Positions 1 to 9,089 are shown, numbered from the stretch's first letter. The stretch is 64,000 bases of DNA from Prochlorococcus sp. AG-409-D14 (GCA_003215895.1 QCJR01000002.1:1-64000); one strand, 5' to 3'. Notes: generated by a model from the letters alone, not told the origin. Numbers and translations are program-made.

Positions 1-2
1 CT

Positions 3-1007
3 ACTGCTGTTTATATTGAATTAACTAATAAGTGTAATTTTCACTGCACATTTTGCCCTTCGGACTCTCAAAAACGTCTTTTGGGATCTATGGATTTAGA
101 TCTTGTTAAACAACTATATGAAGAGAATGCTGATAAAAACTTTGCTAACCACGTAAATCTCCATTTAATGGGTGAGCCAACTTTACACCCTGAATTGATT
201 GAAATTTTAAAATTTGGATCAATAAAGAAAGTACGCACTAATTTAACAACAAACATCAGTACCCTTGGAGCTAAAAATGTTTCGAAAATATTGGATTCCT
301 TATATGGCACATTAACTGCAAGCCATATGAGTCCCACTGAAGATACATATCATGTTCGTGGTTCAGTTGGTATTTCATGGGAACGCTATATCGGTAATCT
401 TCGCTTATTAGTTCGTGAATACATGAAACGTCTCCAGAAAGGGAAGGTAACCAAAAATTCTATAAATATAAGAGTGATGGCTACCCAAAATACAGCCTCC
501 AATGTAAGTATTGTTGGATCTTCAAAAGAAGCTAGGGACATCCTAAAAGAATGGAATGATTTTGTTGCCGAAGTTGAAAATGAATTAGGCATGGCTCCCT
601 TTGCGCGCAAAGATCACAATGACAATGATCTATTGCGAGAGAATAAATATTCATCTATCTCTTACTCTTTGCAAAAAGGGATTAAGCTAACCTTCTGGAG
701 AGCATTTACATTTGCCAACACAAGAGTAAGTGATGACTTTGAATTGGAAACGACAAAGCAAACGTCTTTCTGTCCTCACCCCTTCTCTGACGTTGGGATC
801 CTGTGGAACGGAGACGTAACACTTTGCTGTCTTGACCATGATGGTCAACTAAAAGTAGGTAATGTTCGCAACTCCTCGATAGAAAATGTGATACAGAGTG
901 ATGCGGCTCAAAAATTACGCGCCAGTATGCTTGGGAAATATCCCCTTCCTTCTATCTGTCAAACGTGCCAAGAACGACCTATTAAGCGTGAGAATAGTAA
1001 AAATTAA
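3..1007 (+). CDS. Radical SAM/SPASM protein, 5-prime truncated
   Basis: The frame is open from the first bases of the window, so the true start lies upstream; the TTG at base 81 listed in the ORF track is internal. The missing N-terminal piece contains KCNFHCTFC, the CX3CX2C motif that binds the radical SAM 4Fe-4S cluster, followed by a GEPTLHPEL segment typical of the SAM-binding fold. The C-terminal third has a SPASM-like cysteine set (FCPHPF, VTLCCLDHDG, ICQTCQ) that would hold an auxiliary iron-sulfur cluster. The family modifies peptides, sugars or other small substrates by radical chemistry. The neighbours are TPR and carbamoyltransferase genes, so a role in surface glycan or peptide modification is an inference. 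The substrate cannot be read from the sequence. Confidence 0.85.
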   Translation, partial: TAVYIELTNKCNFHCTFCPSDSQKRLLGSMDLDLVKQLYEENADKNFANHVNLHLMGEPTLHPELIEILKFGSIKKVRTNLTTNISTLGAKNVSKILDSLYGTLTASHMSPTEDTYHVRGSVGISWERYIGNLRLLVREYMKRLQKGKVTKNSINIRVMATQNTASNVSIVGSSKEARDILKEWNDFVAEVENELGMAPFARKDHNDNDLLRENKYSSISYSLQKGIKLTFWRAFTFANTRVSDDFELETTKQTSFCPHPFSDVGILWNGDVTLCCLDHDGQLKVGNVRNSSIENVIQSDAAQKLRASMLGKYPLPSICQTCQERPIKRENSKN

Positions 1008-1040
1008 ACAAGAAAGATATAATTCTCGTTAATAGATCCT

Positions 1041-2495
1041 TTGAAAACAAATAATTTGGATAAAAAAAAAAGGAAACAAAAGCAAGCAGGATTTGAAGTG
1101 AAAACATTCCCAGTAGCATTTGCTTTAGAAACAATTAAAGAGAATCTTTCTATTTATACAAATAACCCATCTCCACCTTCTAAAGAACAAATAATCAAGG
1201 AAGCATATGGATTTCATTCGCAAGGTAATACTTCAGAAGCGGCAAAGTATTATCAATATTTCATCGATCGAGGTTTTGAAGACCACGGGGTTTTTTCTAA
1301 TTATGGAATAATTTTAAAAAACTTGGGCAAATTAAAACAGGCTAATTTATATACTCGCAAAGCCATAGCGCTTAACCCAAATATCTATAAATCTCATTAC
1401 CTTCTCGGAACAATCCTCATTGGACAAAAAAAATTTCAAGAAGCAGAAGAAGCTCTGCGCAAAGCAATAGAACTTAAACCAGATTTATTTCAGGCTCATG
1501 TAGATCTTGGATCTGTTTTAAAAGACCTAGGTAAATTACAAGAAGCAGAGATATCGACTCGTAAAGCTATTGAAATTAATCCTAATTTGGCTGAATCTCA
1601 TTACAATTTAGGCATAATATTAAAAGATCTTGGAAACTTAAAAGAAGCAGAAATATCGACTAGAAAAGCTATTGAAATTAATCCTAATTTATCTTCTGCT
1701 CATTTAAATCTGGGAATTATACATAATGATAATGGTAAAAATAATCAAGCATCAAATCACTTTCGCCAGGCATTATATTTAAATTCAGATAATCATCAAA
1801 TACGATATCATTTAGGATTTTCATTAGAAAATGAAGCTAAATTTGAAAATGATCATGACTTGAGAGTTTCTTTAAAAAATGAAGCTAAATTTCAATTTAG
1901 TGAGGCATTTAAGAAAAGAAAGGTAATAGCTAAGATTGGTTTATTAAATCGCAGTCCTAAAAATTTTAATAAAAAAATTATTATTATTGATCAATATATA
2001 ATTTCTTTACTAAATAAACTTTCTCAATCAATTAACTCTATGTATGGGTTCCATCCTAATGGAGCTCATGCAATAAATCTTGGTCCTTGTGGAGACTTTG
2101 CTAATGAATTTTTCATGATATGGAATTTACGATTTATAAATCAGTCAGAAATTTGCTTTGTAAAGTCTATTAAACAAAACAAGCCTAAACATGTTCTTGT
2201 TAAATTACCGAATAGTCAATTATTTGATGGAGGAAGAGGAGTTCATAACTTTAATACTTATAATAAAAAAGATGATGAATTAATTATTATGAAAAAATAT
2301 GATTTAGAGACTATAGATAAACATTCATGGGGTCTATATCAAGAGGAATATAGAAAATGTCCTAACTTTTCAATTCGCAAAACATCAGATATTATATCTA
2401 AATATTTAGATTATATATATTATTCCTTACCAAAAGAAAAGAAGAAAAGAGAACATCACACCCTTAGCGAAGTTTCCGAACACACCGAAGCCTAA
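1041..2495 (+). CDS. TPR protein with unrecognised C-terminal domain
   Basis: A 484-residue protein with an N-terminal block (about residues 25-85) nearly identical to the next TPR protein, then four to five 34-residue TPR units with the usual NLG...KAIELNP pattern (about 90-265). The last 200 residues are not TPR; they include GPCGDFANEFF and a charged Lys-rich tail, and I do not recognise them. TPR arrays are protein-binding scaffolds. The start is a TTG; an in-frame GTG at 1098 gives a start closer to the shared block. It lies 33 bases after the radical SAM gene on the same strand, so co-transcription is plausible. No signal peptide or membrane segment is seen. Confidence 0.8.
   Translation: MKTNNLDKKKRKQKQAGFEVKTFPVAFALETIKENLSIYTNNPSPPSKEQIIKEAYGFHSQGNTSEAAKYYQYFIDRGFEDHGVFSNYGIILKNLGKLKQANLYTRKAIALNPNIYKSHYLLGTILIGQKKFQEAEEALRKAIELKPDLFQAHVDLGSVLKDLGKLQEAEISTRKAIEINPNLAESHYNLGIILKDLGNLKEAEISTRKAIEINPNLSSAHLNLGIIHNDNGKNNQASNHFRQALYLNSDNHQIRYHLGFSLENEAKFENDHDLRVSLKNEAKFQFSEAFKKRKVIAKIGLLNRSPKNFNKKIIIIDQYIISLLNKLSQSINSMYGFHPNGAHAINLGPCGDFANEFFMIWNLRFINQSEICFVKSIKQNKPKHVLVKLPNSQLFDGGRGVHNFNTYNKKDDELIIMKKYDLETIDKHSWGLYQEEYRKCPNFSIRKTSDIISKYLDYIYYSLPKEKKKREHHTLSEVSEHTEA
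1117..1306 (+). repeat. Long direct repeat, copy 1 (TPR gene 5-prime module)
   Basis: About 190 bases starting at CATTTGCTTTAGAAAC recur at 3090-3279 with three mismatches that I count by eye. The first is silent; the other two change Gly to Arg and Ser to Cys. Similarity ends abruptly on both sides, while the flanking TPR coding regions are clearly diverged. This pattern suggests recent duplication or gene conversion of the N-terminal module. Confidence 0.9.
1544..1692 (+). repeat. Near-identical 102-base TPR coding repeats
   Basis: The stretch beginning AGCAGAGATATCGACT at 1544 recurs at 1646, exactly 102 bases (34 codons, one TPR unit) later, with high identity for about 46 bases. It encodes ISTRKAIEINPNL twice. 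The DNA-level identity points to recent unit duplication inside the array and not just to conserved protein motifs. Confidence 0.8.
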
Positions 2496-2799
2496 GATTA
2501 GATTTCGCATCCTTTAAATAATTTCACTTTTTCATCATTTTTCCGCTACACAGGGCTTGGGAACTATTAAGGTCGCTGTGGATTTACAAATATTCTAATA
2601 CCTAATGCAAATGCATATTTTCTGTTATTTGACTTATGCGGATTCGCCCTAACTTAATAAGAACTGAGAGGTTAAGAAATAGATTTGAGTTCATATCCTC
2701 CATAGGAAAGGGCCTGAAGGGATCAAAGTTGGATTAGCGATATTTCTCTATATAAATCCCCATGCCCAGTAAAAGTCCTAATAATGAACAGTTTCAGAC

Positions 2800-2822
2800 T
2801 TTCTATTGCTAAACAATAGAAA
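2800..2822. repeat. Perfect 9-bp hairpin
   Basis: TTTCTATTG and CAATAGAAA flank the 5-base loop CTAAA. There is no T-tract after it on either strand, so it is not a standard intrinsic terminator. Confidence 0.7.
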
Positions 2823-2884
2823 ACTCCAAACACTTTGAAAACAAGAGAAGGACGAACTAATTTGTATGACTTTAATAAAGTAGA

Positions 2885-2914
2885 TGCTTGGGAAAACAAT
2901 TATTTTACCAAGCA
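2885..2914. repeat. Imperfect 12-position hairpin in the spacer
   Basis: TGCTTGG pairs with CCAAGCA. After one G/A mismatch, AAAA pairs with TTTT around a 6-base loop. No T-tract follows. It could be an RNA processing element in the leader of the second TPR gene or a remnant of a mobile sequence. Confidence 0.6.
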
Positions 2915-3022
2915 ATTCATAATTGATCTAACTCTATAAATTAAATACAAATTATCTTAAGTCGAGTTGCAAATAGCTTTATAGTGAATAGTAGAATTAT
3001 TAAAATCAGAAGTTCATAGAAA

Positions 3023-4252
3023 ATGGTGGAATCTAGTAATAAACACCAAGGGGAAAAGAAAGTCAGTAAAATTGCAACCTTCTCAGTTCCATTTGCTTTA
3101 GAAACAATTAAAGAGAATCTTTCTATTTATACAAATAACCCATCTCCACCTTCTAAAGAACAAATAATCAAGGAAGCATATGGATTTCATTCGCAAGGTA
3201 ATACTTCAGAAGCGGCAAAGTATTATCAATATTTCATTGATCGAGGTTTTGAAGACCACAGGGTTTTTTGTAATTATGGAGTTGTATTACAAAATCTAGG
3301 CAAATTGAAAGAGGCAGAAATTTCTTATCGCAAAGCTATTGAACTAAAACCAGATTTCGCTGAATCTTATTATAATTTGGGACTCATATTAAAAGATCTA
3401 GAACAATTAAAAAAAGCAGAAGAGTCATACCGCAAAGCAATTGAACTCAATCCTAATTTCGCAGAAGCACATTCTAACTTGGGAGGGATATTGAAAGATC
3501 TCGGAAATTTACAAGCCGCAGCATTATCTACTCGCAAAGCACTTAAGCTGAAACCGAATTATGCAAAGGCTTATTTCCAAGAAGGAATCATACTAAAACT
3601 GCTTGGAAGATACAAAGATGCAATTCAAAGTTTCAATAAAGCTTCTGAAATTGAACCAAGAAACGCCAAATACTATGCATTCAGAGGGCTTAAACCATCC
3701 TACTTCTATAGAGAGCCTTTAACTAAAAACAAAAATTTAATCAAAAGTATTAATCAATGCAATTGGAAGCAATCTAAAATATTTTTAGAAAAAGCCTGTA
3801 AAGATACACCTAAAGATACAGAAATAAATGTAAATGAATTTATCAAGCTTTGGTGTGATTATCTGAGAAATATAGTCGATCAAGATTCTCCTAAAAAGTT
3901 ATTAGAAATTCTCACAAATCTTATTATTATAGATGAAAGGAATAAAAATATAAATAAATTACTCAAATATGTATTTGAAAGCTTTGACTTAAGTTTATTG
4001 CTAGAATTGGCTGAAAAGAAAGATAAAATATTATTAACATTGGGGTATAGCCAATACAAATTTCAAAAAAAAGATTTTGTGGAAGCTCAGTTTATAGCCT
4101 CTAACAATATTAAGCAAGCAGAGATCCTAATTAAGAGACAGGAGACTGAAGATCTTGGTTGGCTTATTGTTCGTAGAAGTCTTAGATTATATAAGCAGAA
4201 AAATATAGCTAGAGATAGTTTAACAAAACTAATAAACAATTTAAGTCATTAG
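3023..4252 (+). CDS. TPR repeat protein
   Basis: A 409-residue protein starting at an ATG. Residues about 23-85 match the upstream TPR protein almost exactly. Five TPR units follow (about 85-225), ending in a divergent alpha-helical, Lys-rich half with no motif I recognise (LWCDYLRNIV, LLELAEKKDK). The gene ends three bases before the carbamoyltransferase start, so the two are almost certainly translated from one mRNA and may act together. The TPR part could serve as an adaptor that recruits a partner or substrate to the transferase; that is inference. No signal peptide or membrane segment is seen. Confidence 0.8.
   Translation: MVESSNKHQGEKKVSKIATFSVPFALETIKENLSIYTNNPSPPSKEQIIKEAYGFHSQGNTSEAAKYYQYFIDRGFEDHRVFCNYGVVLQNLGKLKEAEISYRKAIELKPDFAESYYNLGLILKDLEQLKKAEESYRKAIELNPNFAEAHSNLGGILKDLGNLQAAALSTRKALKLKPNYAKAYFQEGIILKLLGRYKDAIQSFNKASEIEPRNAKYYAFRGLKPSYFYREPLTKNKNLIKSINQCNWKQSKIFLEKACKDTPKDTEINVNEFIKLWCDYLRNIVDQDSPKKLLEILTNLIIIDERNKNINKLLKYVFESFDLSLLLELAEKKDKILLTLGYSQYKFQKKDFVEAQFIASNNIKQAEILIKRQETEDLGWLIVRRSLRLYKQKNIARDSLTKLINNLSH
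3090..3279 (+). repeat. Long direct repeat, copy 2 (TPR gene 5-prime module)
   Basis: Second copy of the module at 1117-1306, offset by 1,973 bases. The copies encode PFALETIKENLSIY and QGNTSEAAKYYQYF in both genes. Direct repeats this close and this similar could recombine and delete the intervening 2 kb, fusing the two TPR genes. Confidence 0.9.
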
Positions 4253-4255
4253 ATT

Positions 4256-5953
4256 ATGACAGTTATTTTAGGTTTCAGTAATACGCACAATGGAAGTGTA
4301 GCTCTAATATGTGATGGAGAAGTAAAAGTCGCTATTCAAGCAGAAAGGATCTCTAGAAGAAAGCGTCAGTCTTTACCTCTAGGCGAAGAAATAGAGTTAA
4401 CACATAAATGTGTTGAATATTGCTTAAGCTCTTCGGGGTTTAAATATAAAGATATAAATGCTATTGCACTTTCTTCTCCTTGGAAAGTTAATAAGATAAC
4501 TGATCAAAAATTATTCAATTATATAGGTGGAATCCCTAAGAATTATTTAGGAACATTTTATGTGCCTCACCATTTATCTCATATGGAATATATTCTTCAC
4601 TATGGAAATATGGAGCCAGGAATAGTTCTCGTTATAGATGGAAGTGGTTCTTTGGAGGAAGACAGATCACTTTTTAACATTAAAGAAGATCACCATCCTC
4701 AAATAATTAATCATACTCATTTCTCTGGGAAAGAAGTAATATCTGCATACTGGTTTGACGGAAAAAAAACCCTTTTAATTTATAGATTTAGCCCATCTCG
4801 AGCTGTTATTGACAATAAAAATTCTATTGGGAATGATTTATTACCAAGCATTGGTCACTATTGGGAATGGGCTGGATTATATTGTTGCGGATCCAGAAAT
4901 GCAGCTGGTAAAGTAATGGGTTTAGCTGCATTTGGAGAAGGAATTAAGTCTATTGAAAAAGATATTTTAACTATTAATGATTACGGGAAAATAAAATTAG
5001 ATTTCTGCAAAATTGATAAACTTTATAACGAAGCCAATATTTTCGTTGCAGACCTGTCTAATAGTAAGCATCATCAAGATTTAGCTAAAAGGGTTCAATT
5101 AGAAACGGAGAATGTAATTCTAAAGTTACTTAATATACTTAAGAAAAAATTTCCAAGTGATAATCTGTATCTTTCAGGAGGTGTTGCACTTAATGTAGTA
5201 GCAAATGAGCGGATTAAAAAAAGTAACTTATTTAAAAAAGTCATACTTAATGGTTCTGTAGAAGATAATGGGACAGCAATAGGAGCTGGTATAGCTACAT
5301 ATACAAAAATGGGTTATGAGCGTAAATTTTCTAACCTCAATGATTATTATGGTAGATTTTATGATGAAACTGATATAATAAATGCTATCTCAAATTTCAA
5401 TTTATGTTTTAAAATTCTCACTGAAAATGAATTAATAAAAATTGCCGCAAAATCTATTCAAGATGGAAAAATAATAGGATGGTTTCAGGGTAGAAGTGAA
5501 TTTGGTCCTAGAGCATTGGGGAACAGAAGTATTCTAGCAAATCCTTCTAGTAGCCATACTAAATATATTTTAGACCATTATATGAAGTGCAGAGATAGAT
5601 ATCGACCATATGCCCCAGTTGTAATAGAAGAAAGAGCAAATCAATATTTTGATATCAGCGATAGCTCGCCAGTTATGATGAGAAATGTCAATATTTTAGA
5701 CAAAAATCTGGTTGCTGTTCAACATATAGATAGTACAGCTAGAGTACAGACTGTAAATAAAAATCAAAATAAAAAATTATATCAATTACTTTTAGAAGTA
5801 GAGAAAATTACAGGAATTCCTGTTTTATTAAATACATCATTTAACAGGCCAGGGGAACCCATCGTTGAATCTCCAAATGATGCATTATCTTCTTTTTCTG
5901 AAGGTTCCTTAGACTATCTATTTATGGGAAATATTTTCATTTCTCGTGAGTAG
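4256..5953 (+). CDS. NodU/CmcH-type carbamoyltransferase
   Basis: 565 residues, the usual size of the NodU/CmcH family, which transfers a carbamoyl group from carbamoyl phosphate to a hydroxyl of a sugar or other metabolite in an ATP-dependent reaction. The N-terminal Kae1-like half shows GFSNTHNGSVAL (about 6-17), the metal-binding HHLSH (105-109), VIDGSGS (127-132) and GKVMGLAAFG (218-227). The C-terminal half has GRSEFGPRALGNRSIL (412-427) and RDRYRPYAPVV, both hallmarks of the family. It follows the TPR gene by three bases. A surface polysaccharide is the likely acceptor in an island of this kind, but that is inference. Confidence 0.9.
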   Translation: MTVILGFSNTHNGSVALICDGEVKVAIQAERISRRKRQSLPLGEEIELTHKCVEYCLSSSGFKYKDINAIALSSPWKVNKITDQKLFNYIGGIPKNYLGTFYVPHHLSHMEYILHYGNMEPGIVLVIDGSGSLEEDRSLFNIKEDHHPQIINHTHFSGKEVISAYWFDGKKTLLIYRFSPSRAVIDNKNSIGNDLLPSIGHYWEWAGLYCCGSRNAAGKVMGLAAFGEGIKSIEKDILTINDYGKIKLDFCKIDKLYNEANIFVADLSNSKHHQDLAKRVQLETENVILKLLNILKKKFPSDNLYLSGGVALNVVANERIKKSNLFKKVILNGSVEDNGTAIGAGIATYTKMGYERKFSNLNDYYGRFYDETDIINAISNFNLCFKILTENELIKIAAKSIQDGKIIGWFQGRSEFGPRALGNRSILANPSSSHTKYILDHYMKCRDRYRPYAPVVIEERANQYFDISDSSPVMMRNVNILDKNLVAVQHIDSTARVQTVNKNQNKKLYQLLLEVEKITGIPVLLNTSFNRPGEPIVESPNDALSSFSEGSLDYLFMGNIFISRE

Positions 5954-6500
5954 CAAATTGGATAGTAGGACATACCAACTTATTAAATCAAAAAGTTAAC
6001 CTTCCTCTTGCGTTGTATTGATAGTCACCAGCTAAGCAGCAAGTAAAGTAATTTGTCTTTCACATGCAAGAACAACTCTTGATTCATCATTGTTAAATTA
6101 TTTATTTATATTTACTGATATAGTTTATCTTTGAACAGTTGAAAGTTTAGAGAGAATTTATTTTACGTTCAAGAGATGCCCTCTTATCATTTTGTTGATA
6201 AACTGACCTGGAAAGTTAGATAAATTGATCATCAAACTCCTTGCAAGCTTTTTAAATCTTCTTTTTCCTAAATTTGTCGTAATAATAAGATTAACTTCAG
6301 CTAATTAAGAAGAGAGTATTGGATCAACTTTAAGATTTTTCTTAATTAATTTTACTTCCAATTCCTAAAGTACTCTACTAACATTAATTAATTAATTAGA
6401 TTTCAGCCATTTTCTAAGTTTAATTTTTAATATAGAAATTTTATCTATTAATTCACCTATTTATATAGGAATTAAAATCAACTAATTTCCAGCCATCCTC
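5954..6500. other. AT-rich island spacer without a recognisable gene
   Basis: A 547-base spacer between converging genes. A short run of four TTAA-type units (ATTAATTAATTAATTA) lies at 6383-6398. On the minus strand near 6000-6100 one frame reads like protein (DESRVVLACERQITLLAA, then a stop, then LVTINTTQEEG) but has no start and an in-frame stop, so it is at most a gene scrap. No terminator is evident. Confidence 0.6.
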
Positions 6501-8429
6501 TCAATCATAATAATTAGCAAATTCCTTCCTTAATTCTAATCCAACTTTTTCAAATAAAGAAATCCAATCATTTTTTTTATATTGTCTAAATAATCTCATT
6601 GATGGATACCAAAAAGTACTCTGGTCATGCAATCCCCAGGTCCAGAATGGTACATCCCTAAGTAATAGCCAAACCTTTAAACCCATACCGCCTGCCAAAT
6701 GGGCCACCGATGTATCACAAGTAATTATTAAGTCACAATTAGCAGCAATTGCAGCATTTTCCGTAAAGTCCCAAATTTGATCAATTTTATTTTGAGATGA
6801 TACGAATTTATTTTTAAACGAACAATCTTTTAACTGATCTGATCCAAATCCTTTTTGAAGTGATAAAAAAGTTATATCATTTTGCTTGAGAAAAATAGAA
6901 AAAGTTTCCAAGGATATTGATCTACCTTTATAAGATGCTTTTTCCATATCTAAACTACCTTGCCAATTGATCCCTACTATTGGTTTGTTTTCATGTGAAA
7001 GCTCTTTTTTCCATTTATCTAAAAGTTCTTTTTTAGTTTTAATGTAAGGCTTAGAAATGACTGGATTAGTGGGTGTCACTCCTAAATTCCTTGGAAGAGA
7101 TAGTAAAGGGATCCACCTTCTATCACTTACAAAGTTAGCCGCCTCAGTGGTAAGAGGATTAGAATCAATATTAGATACTTTAATTAAATTATGAAGTTTT
7201 TCTTGAGCACTAAAAAGAATATTTAATCCTAAATCACGCAAATAGGGAATATACCTCATATATTGAATTGTATCGCCAAGTCCCTGCTCACTAATAACTA
7301 ATAAATTCTCATTTGATCTTAAAATATCCTCAAAAATTGGTTTAGATTTTGGAGATGAATGTAATTTATTTGAGTTTAAATTATTTAATCTCCAGTCATA
7401 ATTTCTCCATCCTTCAATATAATTTCCATTTAATAACTGAGAGATAGCTAAATTCCATCGAGATTTGGGATTATTTGGCTCAATTCTAAGTGCCTTATAA
7501 TATGTATCTATAGCTAATTCGAGAGAACCTAACTCATGGAAAATAATACCTAAATTCGTAAAGGCTTCGACATTATTTGGATCAGCTTTAATAGATTCTT
7601 TATATGCATTAACGGCAGCATTGGGTTTGTCAATTTCTTCTAATAAAACGCCTAAATTAAAAAAAGCTTTAGCATTTCTAGGATCAATTTTTATAGCATT
7701 ATTATACTCCAATATAGCTTGATCAAAAAGTCCTTTCTTTTTTAGTGCGCTAGCCAGATTATTATGAGAACTTGAATCATCTGGTTTTATCATTATAGAC
7801 CTTCTATATAAAATAATAGCCTCATCAATCTTTCCTTTTCTAAAAAGAGAATTAGCAAAATTTGTATTAATTTCACTAGATAAAGGGTTGATTTTAAGAG
7901 CTTTTTCATAGCAAGATATAGCTTTATCAAATTCATTCTCATGTTCATAAGTAATTGCCAGACTATTAATTGCTTTTATATTTTTTGGATCAATTTCAAT
8001 TGCTTTTTTATAAAAAATTCTAGCTCTTTCAAGCTTGTTCTTTCGATACATTACTATCCCAAGGTTAAGATATGCATCTGAGTAATCAGGTTTTATTTTT
8101 ATAGCCTTTTCAAATAATATTATAGCGGAATCAAGTTCATTTCTATCCCGCAAAGCGATACCTAAATTATTATATGCTTGTTCATATAGAGGCTCAATCT
8201 CTATACTTTTCCTTAGGAGTTTAATCATATCCTCGCTATTACCTTTTGCCCCACATATAATTGCAAGATTTGCATAAGTAATATGGTTCAGTGAACCTTT
8301 ATCAATCAAATATCTATATATTTTTTCTGCCTTGCTAAGCTTTCCTTTCTTAATAAATTCTAAGGCTCTCATTTCTAAAGATAATTTATCATCAGGATTA
8401 TTAGATTGATTTTTATCTAGATTACTCAA
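6501..8429 (-). CDS. TPR protein fused to GT9-like glycosyltransferase domain
   Basis: 642 residues. About residues 15-335 form nine to ten TPR units (AYNNLGIALRD, AYLNLGIVMYRK, AFFNLGVLLEE and similar). A C-terminal domain follows with EQGLGDTIQYMRYIPYL (about 382-398), GINWQG and CDTSVAHLAGGMGLKVWLLL, then PFWTWG and WYPSMRLFRQ. This end resembles the nucleotide-sugar side of heptosyltransferase-like GT9 proteins, and TPR-GT9 fusions are common in bacterial glycosylation loci. Likely a cytoplasmic glycosyltransferase whose TPR array binds a protein or carrier partner; donor and acceptor are unknown. It is on the opposite strand to the carbamoyltransferase and converges with it. Confidence 0.8.
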   Translation of the reverse strand: MSNLDKNQSNNPDDKLSLEMRALEFIKKGKLSKAEKIYRYLIDKGSLNHITYANLAIICGAKGNSEDMIKLLRKSIEIEPLYEQAYNNLGIALRDRNELDSAIILFEKAIKIKPDYSDAYLNLGIVMYRKNKLERARIFYKKAIEIDPKNIKAINSLAITYEHENEFDKAISCYEKALKINPLSSEINTNFANSLFRKGKIDEAIILYRRSIMIKPDDSSSHNNLASALKKKGLFDQAILEYNNAIKIDPRNAKAFFNLGVLLEEIDKPNAAVNAYKESIKADPNNVEAFTNLGIIFHELGSLELAIDTYYKALRIEPNNPKSRWNLAISQLLNGNYIEGWRNYDWRLNNLNSNKLHSSPKSKPIFEDILRSNENLLVISEQGLGDTIQYMRYIPYLRDLGLNILFSAQEKLHNLIKVSNIDSNPLTTEAANFVSDRRWIPLLSLPRNLGVTPTNPVISKPYIKTKKELLDKWKKELSHENKPIVGINWQGSLDMEKASYKGRSISLETFSIFLKQNDITFLSLQKGFGSDQLKDCSFKNKFVSSQNKIDQIWDFTENAAIAANCDLIITCDTSVAHLAGGMGLKVWLLLRDVPFWTWGLHDQSTFWYPSMRLFRQYKKNDWISLFEKVGLELRKEFANYYD

Positions 8430-9044
8430 AACATTCTGACCTATTAAAGAATATTATACTCTAAAAATTATGAATCAAGATTAGCAGCTATTATACAAAG
8501 AAATATTAGAGTGGATATTATAATTATAGATTTTGAAAATAAAAGGGACAACATCAAGAACGGGATTTGATCTTCTAAAGACTAATAAAGATAAAAAGGA
8601 ATTGCATATATTTAAAAATTTCTTCTCAATATTATATTCCAAAATATAATTACAAAGAAAGTTACACCTTTAACTAAAAATCCAAAAGTATTTTTACAGT
8701 GCTTATTAATTATTTAAGATTATTTTTGTTAAGATTTCGAGACCCCAAAAAACTTTACTCATTAAAATTTTTACATATCAAGAGCACTACCCTAATATAA
8801 TTCATTGGATTTTCTTCTGCTTAATTTATATTCTTCGGTCCTGCGGTATTAATAAGGTTAGAATATGCCCTTAAGCTAGTAATTATTGAGAAATCCTGTT
8901 CTAGAACATCTTCTATTTATTTAGCTTTGCCATACCCAAGCTCCAAAAATGTAATTTTCAATTTCCTCCAAAAATCTAAGCACGAAGTGCAGCCTAGAGA
9001 ACCAAGAAAGGTATAGATCTTTTATTGCTAAAGAGGAGGCCTTG
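8430..9044. other. AT-rich gene-free stretch
   Basis: About 600 bases upstream of the TPR-glycosyltransferase gene. I see no ORF with a plausible start and composition on either strand. The part next to 8430 should hold the promoter of the minus-strand gene, but no clear signal can be named. Confidence 0.6.
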
Positions 9045-9083
9045 ATGAGTTCTTCGAAAGTTAAAAAACAAGAGTTTCTTTAG
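9045..9083 (+). other. 12-codon ORF behind a consensus Shine-Dalgarno
   Basis: AGGAGG at 9034-9039 is followed after five bases by ATG and a 12-codon frame reading MSSSKVKKQEFL, then TAG. Consensus ribosome sites are rare in this window, so the pairing is notable. It may be a decayed gene start, a regulatory leader peptide or chance. Nothing downstream on the plus strand within 900 bases looks like a gene it would lead. Confidence 0.35.
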
Positions 9084-9089
9084 CTATAT

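Larger units (their letters stand above)
2496..3022. other. Island spacer without a recognisable gene
   Basis: A 527-base AT-rich spacer between two TPR genes. Reading all frames I find no convincing ORF. It does contain two perfect inverted repeats (2800-2822 and 2885-2914). It probably carries the promoter of the downstream TPR-carbamoyltransferase pair, but no clear -10/-35 pair can be assigned. Confidence 0.7.
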
